Part shown: in pieces, positions 10,681 to 21,307 of the stretch
How positions within the stretch are numbered: position 1 is the stretch's first letter
How the letters are laid out: every line of letters begins with the position of its first letter
From: Diphasiastrum complanatum
Taxonomy: Eukaryota; Streptophyta; Lycopodiopsida; Lycopodiales; Lycopodiaceae
NCBI GenBank assembly: GCA_029204225.1
Contig: MU831555.1
Coordinates: forward strand, 64,001 to 128,000
Direction: 5' to 3'
Length of the DNA stretch: 64,000 nucleotides
The notes under the pieces: generated by a model
Database searches by the model: none
Seen by the model: only the letters and a program-made list of their open reading frames with translations
What the model was told of the DNA's origin: nothing
Position numbers and translations under genes: made by a program

Positions 10681-11400
10681 TCATGCTCGATTCCAAGCAG
10701 AAAAGAATCCTACTTGCAGATAAGATCGAGCATTTGCAGCCTCTTGCCGTAATGCCTGTGCCTCTTTTGACGCCTGTGTTTCCCTCCCTACTAGTTCTGC
10801 TTTCTTTTCCTTAGCCTGTAATGCAGCCAATGCCGCAGTTTTCTTCATGTCAAGTGCTTCTTGCACAGCTGCCCATTCATCCATAGCAGCTACAGCAACT
10901 TTTTCCAAGTTAATCCTCTCCTCATCTGCCTTTTGTAGAGTATCTTCCAGTCTCAACTTTTCCATGTCAATGTGCCCTGACTCTTCATCAAGTTCTTTCA
11001 AAAGAGATGACAAAGACTTTGCTTCTGTATCAAAATCAGTGCGCTGTTTTTCAAACCTTAGAGTTACACTTGTGATCTTGTCATCCATTTCAGCTATTCG
11101 TTTATCATGTTCTGCAATATCAGCTTCTTTCGCCCTTACCTGGGCCATCAATTCCTCAAGCTCTTCTTTGAGCAAGGCCCGTTTATCAATAAGTGAATAT
11201 TTTTCGGCTGTTTCTGCTTTTGTGGATTCTGCAATTACTGTATCCAAATCAGAAGTGGCTTCATCAATGACCCGTAACTCAAGAGCAATCTTTTGTCGTT
11301 TCAGCTTGATTTCTTCTTCAAATGCTGTGAGCCTTGCATTCTCTTCGCACCCCAACTCATCAGAATCTTTCTTTACCCTTTCAGCTACTGCTTCTGCTTC
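10681..11400 (-). CDS. Coiled-coil protein, last exon (C-terminal 239 residues)
   Basis: Minus-strand exon with an AG acceptor at 11402-11401, opening with EAEAVAERVKKDSDELG. The product is almost pure heptad-style coiled coil, rich in E, K, A and L, with few proline breaks; it ends SYLQVGFFSAWNRA and a stop at 10683-10681. The first codon is complete (phase 0), which matches the phase-0 donor at the end of the exon at 29205-30842; joined, the reading is ...LLEELKQ then EAEAVAERV. A GT donor is also possible after SYLQ (exon end 10714), in which case further exons would lie to the left, but I see none. Function is not known to me; a structural or scaffold role is only suggested by the coiled coil. 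Confidence 0.85.
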   Translation of the reverse strand, partial: EAEAVAERVKKDSDELGCEENARLTAFEEEIKLKRQKIALELRVIDEATSDLDTVIAESTKAETAEKYSLIDKRALLKEELEELMAQVRAKEADIAEHDKRIAEMDDKITSVTLRFEKQRTDFDTEAKSLSSLLKELDEESGHIDMEKLRLEDTLQKADEERINLEKVAVAAMDEWAAVQEALDMKKTAALAALQAKEKKAELVGRETQASKEAQALRQEAANARSYLQVGFFSAWNRA

Positions 11401-11969
11401 CTGAACGTGGGCACAAAACGATTACACAATGCAACATTCCATCACCATCAACTTGTACAAGGGAAGAAATTTATTTCTTAAAACAAAAAATAAATGACAG
11501 ATAAAAGACTGTTTACTAATGAATATAGTTTTTGAGGTTTTCTGATTGTACCTTATATTCGAGGTTCAATTACAAAGCTAACAGATTGTAGCTGATATCA
11601 TGATAACCCAACTACATTTTCCTTTGAATTGCATACACGTGATGGAATGACATTGTCAATGGCTGCTATCCGCTTGAACACACTAGATAAGAGGATAAAT
11701 CGTCACTCCATCCAAGGATGACGTGCTGCTTATAAAACTGACGCTTTCTTTTTTACATGCTAGTGGGTATAGGTTATGGGATGAGATTGTGATTGCCTGC
11801 CATTAAATTGAAGACACTAATAAGAGGAGACTGTTTCATTCCTGTAATATGACGGAAACTATGAATTGTGGAACCATGTTCACTACGGTCCTTGTAATCA
11901 ACAAATGTGTTTAAAACTTTATTGAAAACTTTGTTGAAATGTGCACTTTCAACGATTTTTGTACCTTTT

Positions 11970-12425
11970 TTTTTTGGGGGCCTTAAGGCACCAAAAGGGG
12001 GCCCCCTGACGCTCCCAGGCATGGAGGTGGCGTTTGGCCCCGGCCCAGTGGTTGGGCACCACGGGCAGGGCAGGGCAGGGCTTGAAGGATTTTCGCAGCC
12101 CCGGGCAGTGGTAGCGGGTCGCGGGCAGGCGAAGGTGGGCACCGGCAGCTCGCAGGTGGGCGCCGGGCAGCGGCAGCCACGCCCGGGCACTGCTTCTCCT
12201 AGGCACCTGCGCCCATGTGAGAGAATGGGTGTGTTTCCATATATATGCCCCCCACCAAACCCACACAGATGCTTATGGGATAATGTTTTGGCTGCCCGAT
12301 GATGTGGCGCCCGGGCAGCCAATTTAAAATAAAAAAACGTGTGGTTGACAATGCACCGGGGCCTCCTTAGATGCGAGGCAAGGGCCCCCATGTGAGGTCC
12401 CCTCCTATAGCCCCCTAACATCACT
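11970..12425. repeat. GC-rich low-complexity island inside the intron
   Basis: This block is strikingly GC-rich compared with its AT-rich surroundings. It contains GGGCAGGGCAGGGC and CGGGCAGCGGCAG type repeats and runs of G and C at both borders. Several open frames arise on both strands, but they are P/A/R/G-rich compositional artefacts. It may be a high-GC mobile element or satellite remnant; I found no target duplication or clear terminal repeats. Confidence 0.5.
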
Positions 12426-13518
12426 GCCCTGATCCTAACTAGCTGCCCCGACTCAGAACTCGCAAGTCACTGGTTATGTTGCTGCAGTTCACGCTTCCAC
12501 CATCGCTGTCAACACTATCTCTCTCATCTCTCCTTCCTTTGCTGAGATTTTTTGCAGGTAAAGATCTTTGATGTGCTGACGCCATTGGGAATATCAAAAG
12601 GCTGTTCTGTTAACACTATTGATTGCTACAAGCAGGTGGACATAATTTTTGCATGCTAGAAGCCTCTTTGCATGACTCAGGAAACTTTCTTGCTATTGCT
12701 TGGATTGATACAAGACTTTGAGGCATTCTTCTTATCCCTAGGGACGCTACATCAAGCCATTAACATACCCAATCCAGTGCTTGAATTTGGGTAGTGGACA
12801 GGTGCAGAAAACAGCCATAATTTGCAATTTCCAGACCTAGACCGTTCCATTTTTCCTCTCTTTGAGATGCCTAAAAGCAAATGAAATGGCCATTGGTGAT
12901 GGGTCTATGTTCTATGATCTATCTAAGTGTCTGTTTGATTAAGATTTTGAATGGTTTTCATATATAAAATGTTAGAAATCAGCTAGCAAGCAGCCTTGAT
13001 CTACTTGGGATAGCAAGAGAGAAAGCAAAGAGAAGGGGATTACTATATAAAGAGGCACAAGAAGTGCCAAGTATGAGGATGGTAAGAGCCTAGAGGCATG
13101 AGTTACATATGAGTTATCACAAAAGGTGGGAGTCCAAAAATCACCTCTCAGGTACATTTTGAGAGAGTAAAATTGGACTTTGCCTCACCAACTTAGCCTG
13201 CACAATTTAAGCCAACTTATGTGGAGGGGGGAAGGGGCCATAGAATATAATGTGGGGGCCCCTATAGAGAAACAAATTTAAGATATCACAAGGTAATTAA
13301 CATGGGTAATTTTTTTAATACTTTATTTTCATACGGCCTTAACATAGTTTGAAACTTCCAAAATTTGTCTTTGGTAAGTCCTTAATTACACCACCAACTT
13401 GATCATTTCTAGAACAATGAATAAGCTCTACCTCTCTCATTTGAATTTTTTTATGTAACATAGTGATAATGCATTTCAATGTAGATTGTCTTTGCATGGA
13501 AAACTAGATTATTAACTA
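12426..13518. other. Intronic stretch without recognisable gene
   Basis: No coding motifs, tRNA or clear LTR ends recognised. Composition is ordinary AT-rich intronic DNA. Confidence 0.4.
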
Positions 13519-13646
13519 TAGAAATTGCAACTTAAGTTATCACAAAAAATAGTCGTTGCATCAACCTGGAACGCTAACTTCTAGAAATTGCAACTTAAGT
13601 TATCACAAAAAGTAGTCGTTGCATCAACCTGGAACACCCTAACTTA
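13519..13646. repeat. Direct tandem duplication, 63-bp period
   Basis: The segment GAAATTGCAACTTAAGTTAT...CATCAACCTGGAAC at 13521 is repeated at 13584 with only a few changes. It lies in the tail of a minus-strand copia RNase H relic. Confidence 0.8.
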
Positions 13647-13995
13647 TTTGAGAAGTCTTCGAAGCCAAATAGCTTCACAGTTTGTGCTTGTTGCAGCCCG
13701 ACATTCAGCTTTAGTGGAGGAGAGTGTTACCATGGGTTGCTTTTTGCTACCCTTGCAAACAAGGTCCCTTTGAGCTATGTATTCAAGACCAAAGTTAAAT
13801 GTGCCCTTGAGATATCTTAGAATCCTCTGGACTGCCTTGAGGTGCAGTTCCCTTGGATCAGCCATAGATTGACTTACCACCCCAACAACATAGAAAATAT
13901 ATGGACAAGTGATGGTGGCATAGATGAGGCTTCAAACAAGCCTTTTGAAAAGTCTCATATCAATAGGCCTTTGATCCGAGGGAAAGTATTTGAGG
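13644..13995 (-). pseudogene. Ty1/copia RT end and RNase H relic
   Basis: Minus-strand reading: SLIYATITCPYIFYVVGVVSQSMADPRELHLKAVQRILRY is the copia RT C-terminus and connection. It is followed without the usual RNase H start by SKKQPMVTLSSTKAECRAAT...AIWLRRLL, the distal part of RNase H. The segment containing the first RNase H Asp (ADWAG-type motif) has been deleted. It is the tail of an element otherwise absent here. Confidence 0.82.
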
Positions 13996-14084
13996 GGGAG
14001 TATCAGTTACTTTGTGTGAGGAAGTATTGTATACATTTTATCTTTCTATTGGGGATGCTCTATTACTTGCATATTTGGTTTGGG

Positions 14085-14910
14085 TCATGGATGACATTCT
14101 ATTCAGGTGCTTCAAAGCACATGACCCCTCATAGGGATTGGTTTGATACCTTTGTGGGGATTTGTGATGGACAAGAGGTGTGCCTAGGTGACAACTCAAC
14201 ACACAAGGTCAAGGGAAAGGGCACAGTACCTGTAAAGCTTCCATCAGGAGAAGTCAAAGTCATTAAGAATGTCTTATATGTACCAGGACTTGCTAAAAAT
14301 CTTCTTCAGTAGGAGCTATCACTCAACAAAATATCAAAGTAGAATTTGATGCTACTTCTTGTCTTGTGTTGGACTTGAGTGATAATATGAAGGCCAAAGG
14401 ATTGCAGGAAGATAATCTATACAGGTTGTACACTTCTATCCCTAGTCAGCATGCTTATACAACAAAAGGAAGTGATGTGGATAGGTTGTGGCATGAGAGG
14501 TATGGACAGCTTGGCTACCAAAGCATGCAGGTGTTGAACCAGCATCATATGGTGGAGGGGCTTCCAGTTGTTAAGCCAAGCTCTTCAGTTTGCGAGGCTT
14601 GCGCTATGGGAAAACAGCAAAGACATAAGTTTCCCAAGGAGAGCACCACCAGGGCAGCAGGCATACTTGACTTGATACATTCAGATTTGTGGGGGCCAAC
14701 CCAAACCAAATCTGCAGGGGGGGCCTATTACTTTATGACCTTTATTGATGACTTCTCACGCAAGATTTGGATTTATTTCTTGAAGTTAAAATCTTAAGCA
14801 TTTAAATACTTCCTGCATTTCAAAGCTTTGGTAGAAGAACGTTCAAGAAAGAAGATAAAGATGCTCAGGTCAGACGGTGGTGGAGAGTTCATTAAGACAG
14901 AATTTGTGGA
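14085..14910 (+). pseudogene. Ty1/copia protease-integrase relic
   Basis: Starts at the protease, where the catalytic DSGA is changed to YSGASKHM (about 14099-14122), so the active-site Asp is lost. VLYVPGLAKNLL ends with a stop near 14312. Then come the GAG-pre-integrase domain with LWHERYGQLGYQSM and CEACAMGKQQRHKFP (zinc finger; about 14489-14630), the integrase core DLIHSDLWGP, FIDDFSRKIW, a stop at 14796, and LRSDGGGEF at about 14861. The reading stops before the catalytic Glu and is joined directly to RNase H at about 14912, so integrase end and RT are deleted. Confidence 0.87.
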
Positions 14911-15332
14911 ACACTTTCAACCTTGGTTCAGGGGCCATTTCTTGGTGCAGCAAGAAACAGCCCACAGTTACCTTATCATCGACAGAGGCTGAGTACAGGG
15001 CAACGACAAAAGCTAACTACGAGGCAATATGGCTCAAGAGACTTCTTGGGGAGGTGCAGATTCCACAGGATGGTCCTACTATTCTTCAGTGTGACAGCCA
15101 GAGTTGCATCCAGCTTGCCAAAAATCCTGTGTACTATGCTCGTACAAAGCTTATTGAGGTGGATTAGCACTTCTTACGAGAGAAGATACAAAGCGGAGAA
15201 ATTCAGCTCGAGGACTGTGATACCAACGATCAAGCAGCAGATATCTTTACTAAGGCACTTAGTAGAGAAAAATTTGAAAAGTTTCGTAGCATGCTAGGTG
15301 TTGGTATGAACAAAATAGCCATTGAGGGGGGG
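14911..15332 (+). pseudogene. Ty1/copia RNase H tail and polypurine tract
   Basis: After the deletion junction the frame reads SGAISWCSKKQPTVTLSSTEAEYRATT, CDSQSCIQLAKNP and TKLIEVD, then a stop, then HFLREKIQSGEI...IFTKALSREKF, the standard copia C-terminus. It ends with the purine tract TTGAGGGGGGG at 15323-15332, just before the LTR. One stop codon replaces a residue of the usual IEVDxHF motif (15165-15167). Confidence 0.87.
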
Positions 15333-15720
15333 TGTTGAAATGCCTATTTTGCCCCTTAAGGCTTGTATACTTGTAACTTGTAAGTTGTGCATAAGACATG
15401 GGGGTAAAACATTTATGTACATAGTACACCCCACTTGTGCTAATTCGGCAAGTAATAACAAGTAGGTTGAGGAGCCATGTGGGATCTAGAGCTAGAATTA
15501 GCAAGACACCACCTCTATACATTACATGCTAAATGTAGCCCAAAGTTTGAAGGGGTTTCCACACCCTACTACTCTTTGAATAATCATTCAAGTTGTGTGA
15601 GCTTTGAAGTCCTCTCTCTCTTGCTTTTGTGTTCTACTCCATAGCTGGCTTTTTCAAGCTTTCATAGTGTGCTTACTATGTTGTTATGATACTCCATAGC
15701 TAGGCCTTGGAATTTGTCAT
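15333..15720 (+). repeat. 3' LTR of the plus-strand copia relic (right border approximate)
   Basis: Begins TGTTGAAATG immediately after the polypurine tract. The phrase TACTCCATAGCT occurs twice, at about 15639 and 15690. The right border is uncertain; a gag-like relic of another family is recognisable from about 15725, so the LTR must end before that. Confidence 0.6.
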
Positions 15721-15724
15721 AGCA

Positions 15725-16700
15725 TTCATGAAAGATCAAGCAATACTGTAGACTCTACTACCAGTAAGATGAATATTGGAACAAAGGAAATATTAAGTAA
15801 AATTGTAACTGCCATACAAGATAGTGCCAAGTTGAATAAGCAAAGTACCGAGCAAAATGTACAATCATGGCGGCAGTTCCAAGATCAGATGGCGATGTTG
15901 ATGTCAGATTGTAATTCTATACTTGCTACCATGTCACAAAAACTGGATGCTAATTTTAATCTGGGTAAAACTAACATTAATTCTTTGCCATCTATAAATG
16001 CCAATCCTTATTTTGGCATGAATGTTGATGACTCCACAACAACGATTTCTATAATCCAAGGGCAATCTTCCAAGCCAAAGTCAGATATCAATCGAGATGT
16101 CTTGAGCAAGCAGCATCTTGAATCTTTTGATGAAGTCGATAGTTTTAAGGAAGAAAGCAAAGCTCTGAATTCCGATTTTCTTCCACGGAGACAAATCAAT
16201 ATCAGCAAGGCACCAAAGGACAAGTTGATGAACAAAAGTTTGAAAATCAAGATCCAATTTTGTTCGAGAGCTGTAATGATCAGGACGAAGGTCAAAATAA
16301 AAAGGCTATTTATGAGTAGAGCAGACCTCTACAATTGCAACTTAAACATGGGGTACAATCCGATTGTCAAGAATCAAATTTCACTCCAACAATCAAAAGT
16401 TATGATCGTATTATTGATAATGATCTAATTGGAATTACTTTTGAACATGAATCAAGTGTGTAACCAGGAGATCAAAGAATATCTTTGCAGAATACCCATT
16501 GGGAAATTGATGGTGACAAAATTAATGCTTCATATTGAAGTGTATATAACAACATCTTCGAGGAGCAATACGTTGATAATCTTTGAAATGACCAAAATGA
16601 AGATGCGTTATTCATATATCAACACAATAATGGTCTGTTTGAACATTATGGTGATGTAAATATCATTGGGATGCAGCCAAATATGGAAGACACATTCTCT
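15725..16700 (+). pseudogene. Unclassified retroelement gag-like relic (family X, intact target copy)
   Basis: An open frame of 219 codons at 15769-16428 (NIGTKEILSKIVTAIQDSAK...) is Q/S/K/N-rich and helical, with no zinc knuckle. I do not recognise its family from motifs. It is clearly homologous to the minus-strand sequence near 54400-55570: both share SNTVD-(P/S)T(T/S)SK...G-K-ILxK-TxIQ(N/D)S. Two copies in one window, flanked by different DNA, indicate a dispersed repeat, most likely the gag leader of a retrotransposon. Weaker open frames continue to 16892 but carry no motif I can name. Confidence 0.55.
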
Positions 16701-16799
16701 GACTTGGAGCAACACTACTTTGGATTATCAAGAAGTGTTGCAAGCATCCTGTTTATACAAGAAATCAATGGATTTGTGGCAATCCATCTTCATCTAGAC

Positions 16800-17061
16800 A
16801 TTGTCACCAAAGTTGCACGAAACGCGGTTCGAACCTCGAACCACCGTTCGAACCGTTCGAACCATTCAGAGCCGGTTCGAACCAGATTTTAAAAAATAAT
16901 AATAATTTTAAAAAAAAAAAAAAAACCCAAAAGGCCAAAAAAAAAAACGTCTTGAAATTTTTTTTATTTTTTTCGGTTCGAACAGTTTTTCGGTTTGAAC
17001 CAGCCTAGCCGATTCAAATCAGTTCGAACTGGTCGAATCGGCTTGTAACCTTGATTGTCAC
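16800..17061. mobile_element. hAT-type MITE with perfect 8-bp target duplication
   Basis: A 246-bp element (16808-17053) is flanked on both sides by ATTGTCAC (16800-16807 and 17054-17061), an exact 8-bp duplication as made by hAT transposases. The left end is CAAAGTTGCACG, and the right end read inward is CAAGGTTACAAG: imperfect terminal inverted repeats. The interior is AT-rich (poly-A at 16888-16950) and flanked by GGTTCGAAC-type palindromes. It has no coding capacity. The TIR start CAnnGTT(G/A)CA resembles the ends of the large hAT element in this intron, so that transposase or a relative could have moved it (inference). Confidence 0.85.
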
Positions 17062-17356
17062 TAATCTGGTTTCTATCGATGAACTGAGAGAAAATTCAAA
17101 TCACTTCCTATTGGGAAGACACTAGCATCAGATCATGTACAATTACAAGAAGCTAAAGGAATTGGATAGCCTACCCAATCAAGGAAGACATTGAGGAAGA
17201 AGACTATCGGATGTCTTATTGCTTGGATTCTATCATCCCATGCAGAACTAATGCAACTTAAGGCAATCCTGTATTTCATCAATCTCTTCTTCAGTGATCT
17301 TATAAAATCTATAGATCAATTTGTAAATCAAAGGTTTTCCTATAGAAGACTTGCTG
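17062..17356. other. Intronic stretch without recognisable gene
   Basis: No motif or repeat border recognised between the MITE and the LTR fragment. Confidence 0.4.
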
Positions 17357-17865
17357 TGTGGACTCGAGGGTGATTGGCCTATCCTAAGGTCTTAAAGGCC
17401 AAAAGAACTAATTGGCTTTTCATTCACATAAGCTAGTCTCGAATCAACTTAATGAAAATCAACTAAGATTTTAAATCAAAGATCGAAAAACATTACATCA
17501 CATAGATTCATTCACACAATAGCGGAAGCACTGAGGGGTCAAGATGGGGACCCCCCCCCCCCCGAAGGATTCTTTTCTTATCATTATGCAAATCCAATTG
17601 GCCTATTACATATACAATGGATTCCAATAGGGTCTCAGATGTAGGACATCAACTTAACATAGTCTTAGTTCATATTCAATGATCTTAATTCCATATCTAG
17701 CTTAACAAAAGCATAGACATCTCTTCATCAGTTTCAATCTTTCCGACATGCAATCATGTTGGATCTTAGATTCTTGTCATGCGATCCCAATGGATCTTAG
17801 ATTCTTCATATGCAATCATAAGGGTTCATAGATTCTTGACATGCAACAGTCATGAAGTGACATGC
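17357..17865 (-). repeat. LTR fragment, copy 1 (blocks A and B with 13-C tract)
   Basis: Starts TGTGGACTCGAGGGTGATTGG, the same 193-bp block (A) that begins at 22354 next to a primer-binding site. A run of 13 C follows at 17551-17563, then block B (17564-17865), which recurs at 19407-19714. After GTGACATGC at 17865 the homology stops and sequence belonging to an inverted hAT end begins. It is therefore a broken LTR of the minus-strand element described at 19312-22549. Confidence 0.75.
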
Positions 17866-18619
17866 TAACAGGCGACTGACGTTAGCGTCGGAGTCCGTGC
17901 AGGCATAAAGGAGTGCAGTGTGGGCCTAAACCACGCCCCTAGCAGATGTTTGCACGATGGTCCACGCCTAAACCCTAAAAAGTATGGAATCAGGTCATGA
18001 AAATTGAAATTTGTGATACGGGCGGAACGGAGGTCATAGGAGTCTGTGCAAGCATGTGGAAATGCATTCTAGGCTCAGACATCACCTCACTCGGTTTCCA
18101 ACAAGCCATTCTGTGAAAATGGCCAAAATACACAAGCATTTGGAATGTGGTGTTCAAATCTCGCTAGGCGTGTCGTGACGGCTGAAACTAATGCTGTAAA
18201 AATCACTGTGGGCGTGAAGAAAGGTGGTCTAGAGCCAAACTACGCTCGATTTGGTTGCCTACAGCTCAATGTCAACAATTGCAAAAAATCAAGCCTACAC
18301 TTACCAAATATCGAAAATTGGTCGTTTCGCTCTCCACGAAGCTCAGACCCACCCGGCACCGTGCACACCAACTCCGTATCGTCGAGTAGATGCCTGCCAA
18401 GTATTCACTTGCGAAGATTGGATGCCCACAGCTCTCAGAAAAGAAATTTGCCTCCTCCACTGCTGGCGCGGTTCTGTGCGCGAGGAGGAGGCCGAAAATC
18501 GGGTTTCTGGTTTTTTTTTTTTAACGATTCTGTCCACGATTCGCTGCAGCGAATCGCGATTCGTAGAATTGCGATTCCCGAATCACGAAGCTGGCGAATC
18601 GCGATTCGCTGCAACTATG
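17866..18619 (-). mobile_element. Left end of the hAT element, inverted and displaced
   Basis: Read on the minus strand, it begins CATAGTTGCAGCGAATCGCG at 18619, which matches the hAT right terminus at 27357 (CAGAGTTGCAGCG...) in 12 of the first 13 bases; both are followed by GAATCGCGATTCG-type subterminal repeats and a poly-A/T run. The 8 bases outside it, 18620-18627, are the exact reverse complement of the 8 bases outside the right end. This end therefore belongs to the hAT whose body lies at about 22990-27357, but lies in opposite orientation to it. The open frames across 18145-18718 are compositional and have no recognisable domain. Confidence 0.7.
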
Positions 18620-18627
18620 TCTTCAAC

Positions 18628-19311
18628 CCTCCACCAGAAGTTTCTCTACAATGATCAAAATTCAAGTTCAGCAATTACATGCAGTAAATCGTTTCACGAG
18701 AAGTACAGTTTTTCTTGAGTTGTTCTTTGGAAACCCTAATGACAAAAACCCTCGTTTTCAAGTTTCGGTCGAACTCCTTTTTTATTCTTTTAAGGTAGTG
18801 ATCTACTAACTGTAACACATTTTGAGGGCACTACCATAAGAGGAATTTGTTGCACTAAACAATGTCGCAATTCAATTGCGCTAAACAATGTCTCAATTGA
18901 ATTCTTCAACTAAAGCTCTTATCACTTTAAATTATGGTAAAAAAGTGAAGGTTTCTATGTTGATATTTAAGAATATTTGTTTTGCATATGATTAAATTCT
19001 CTTCTCCCCAATTGAAGGCGGATCTATTCACAATATAGATTTTTATTGGAGCTATCTACATAAAGTTATCACAACTCTAGACTCAATTATAGATATTGTT
19101 GTCAAATGAAGTACAAAGCAACAAACCAAGAATTCTCTAACTAAGAATAATTAATGAATGACAAAGGCCAATGATAGCTTAAGAAGATCTTATAGTAGTC
19201 AAGAATATCTTGGATGGTTCCCAAGGGCAAAAAGGAGGGATCCTCACTCTTTTGGTGCTATTTAAAACACATACTTTCAACTTAGCAACAATGCCCAAAA
19301 ATAATAAAATG
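18628..19311. other. Probable displaced left flank of the hAT
   Basis: No gene recognised. If the hAT end at 18619 was inverted together with its neighbour DNA, this is the original left flank of the insertion, now reversed. Confidence 0.4.
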
Positions 19312-21307
19312 GTATCGAAAAATAGTTGTAAGCATCAAATATATAGATTCATTCACACAATACAGAAGCATTGAGGGGTCAAGATGGGGACCCCCCCCCC
19401 CACCCCGAAGGATTCTTTTCTTATCATTATGCAAATCCAATTGGCCAATGCCAATTACATATACAATGGATTCCAATAGGCTCTCAAATGTAGGACATCA
19501 ACTTAACATAGTCCTAGTTCATATTCAATGATCTTAATTCCATATCTAGCTTAACAAAAGCATAGACATCTCTTCATCAGTCTCAATCTTTCCGACATGC
19601 AATCATGTTGGATCTTAGATTCTTGTCATGCGATCCCAATGGATCTTAGATTCTTTATATGCAATCATAAGGGTTCATAGATTCTTGACATGCAACAGTC
19701 ATGAAGTGACATGCATGGTCATTCGGCAATGCATGATATGAAATGCAAACTTCAAATCTGACATGCAAACTCTAAATCTGACATGCACAGACAATAGGCC
19801 ACTGATGGCATGACATGCAAGCTTCCAAATTGACATGCAAGCTCTACATCTGACATGCATAGACAATTGGCCACAGATACTATGACATGCAAGCTCTACA
19901 CCTGACATGCATAGACAATTGGCCACAAATACTATGACATGCAAGAGTACTGATCAGCCATTCTAACGTATGCATAACAATTTCAAGAGCATACCATAGT
20001 TTCGAGAGAAGGTGAAAGTGAGAGAGGGAGAGAGAGAGAGTGTGTGTTTGTGTGGTGATCTGAGAGTGAGATAGAAATCCGAGGGTTTGAGCTCCAATTA
20101 ATCCTGCAATCACAAAAATGACATAGTCTCCTTGAGGTATTCCCTCAATCCTCTTCTCCAGAGCACCTGTACACAACAAACAATAAAATGGCAGAGTCTG
20201 GATGCATTATCCCTTCATCCTCCTGGTAGAGGGGCGCATTTCCACTTATATAGAGAGTGGAGAGGCCTTCAAAAGTGAGTGGGGTGTCAAGTTCAAGTGT
20301 AAGAGGTGTGAGGGAGACTCCAATTGGACTTGGGGAGAAGTGGAGTGCATGGATGAGGTGTTTTAGTTAGGGAGGGTGAATGGGTGATGTGTACTAGCTT
20401 GGGAGAGTTATTAAGGTGATTTGGCATAAGAAGTGAGAGTGTAGGAGGGCGCCCCATTCTAGGTGTCAATTAGCCTAGAATGCATGTGAAAAAGTAGGTG
20501 GGAGGTAGGTGGTACAAGGTTCCAACTTGACTTTTAATTACATATAATTTTACATGGTTACAACTTGGAAATTCACCCAAGTGCAATTATCCTATGGAAG
20601 AGCCAAGGTATATGCCCATCTTGTTTTTGCATAATGTCCATCAATTCCTAGGCCCTTTTTTCTAGAGGTTGCCCATCCTCAGTCATGGTCATTGGCACTT
20701 ATTCTCTAGAGGTTGCCCATCCTCAGTCATGTACATTGGCACTTATTTTCTAGAGGCTGCCCATCCTCAATCATGGTGGAACAAGTCACTAGGGTGATCA
20801 GACCCTAAGCCTTGTCCTGTTCTTTATAGACTCCTCTGAGCCTTCATTATAGACTTATAAATAAGCCTTCTTTATAGACTCTACTGAGCCTTCATTATAG
20901 ACTTTATCACAAGCCTTCTTGTATATTGTCTTTAAGCTTAGAAAGCTTCTTGATTCGATTCTTGTTCTTCTGGCACTTTCTCGAGTACCTGCACACCCTC
21001 AAAGAGAGATCAATCCTTAAGCCCATAGGGCTTCTTATTCTTGTTCAGATTCTTCAGGTACGTTCATGTGTACATGCACATCCCTTGAAAGAAAGGTCAG
21101 TGTTCATAATACCATCAAACATGGTTCATCGAAGTTTCTTAGTTCTACAGGTGTCAATGCTTGTTACTCAATTCATTAAAGCAATAAATTCATACAATAT
21201 TCTAAAAGAATACTGATCATTGATAATTCTATATCATCAAAGTCTATCTGGGTTGGAAGCTGAAAAAGTCTTTATTTCTTAGGAGCAATTTGTCTCTGCA
21301 AATTACA
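19312..21307 (-). repeat. 3' LTR of a non-coding minus-strand LTR element, copy 2
   Basis: Contains a shortened block A (from about 19312), a C-rich tract (19391-19406), block B (19407-19714) and block C with TGACATGCA-rich repeats (19715-20165), then about 1.1 kb more. On the minus strand a TATATAAG box occurs at 20252-20245, a plausible LTR promoter. A likely right border is TTACA at 21307, next to a purine tract GGAGGGG read on the minus strand (21314-21308). A GAGAGAGA run lies at 20023-20040. The border calls are inference; the block repeats are seen directly. Confidence 0.6.

Noticed and set aside
10847-11404. 185-codon plus-strand frame opposite the coiled-coil exon
   Set aside because: S-rich antisense shadow. 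The minus strand gives the coiled coil with matching splice phase.
11774-12424. Open frames of 216, 131 and 105 codons on both strands
   Set aside because: The block is GC-rich and repetitive, so stops are rare in every frame. No domain or codon pattern supports a protein.
19720-19950. Regular repeats that might suggest a CRISPR-like array
   Set aside because: Units are adjacent and diverged without unique spacers, lie inside an LTR, and the genome is eukaryotic.
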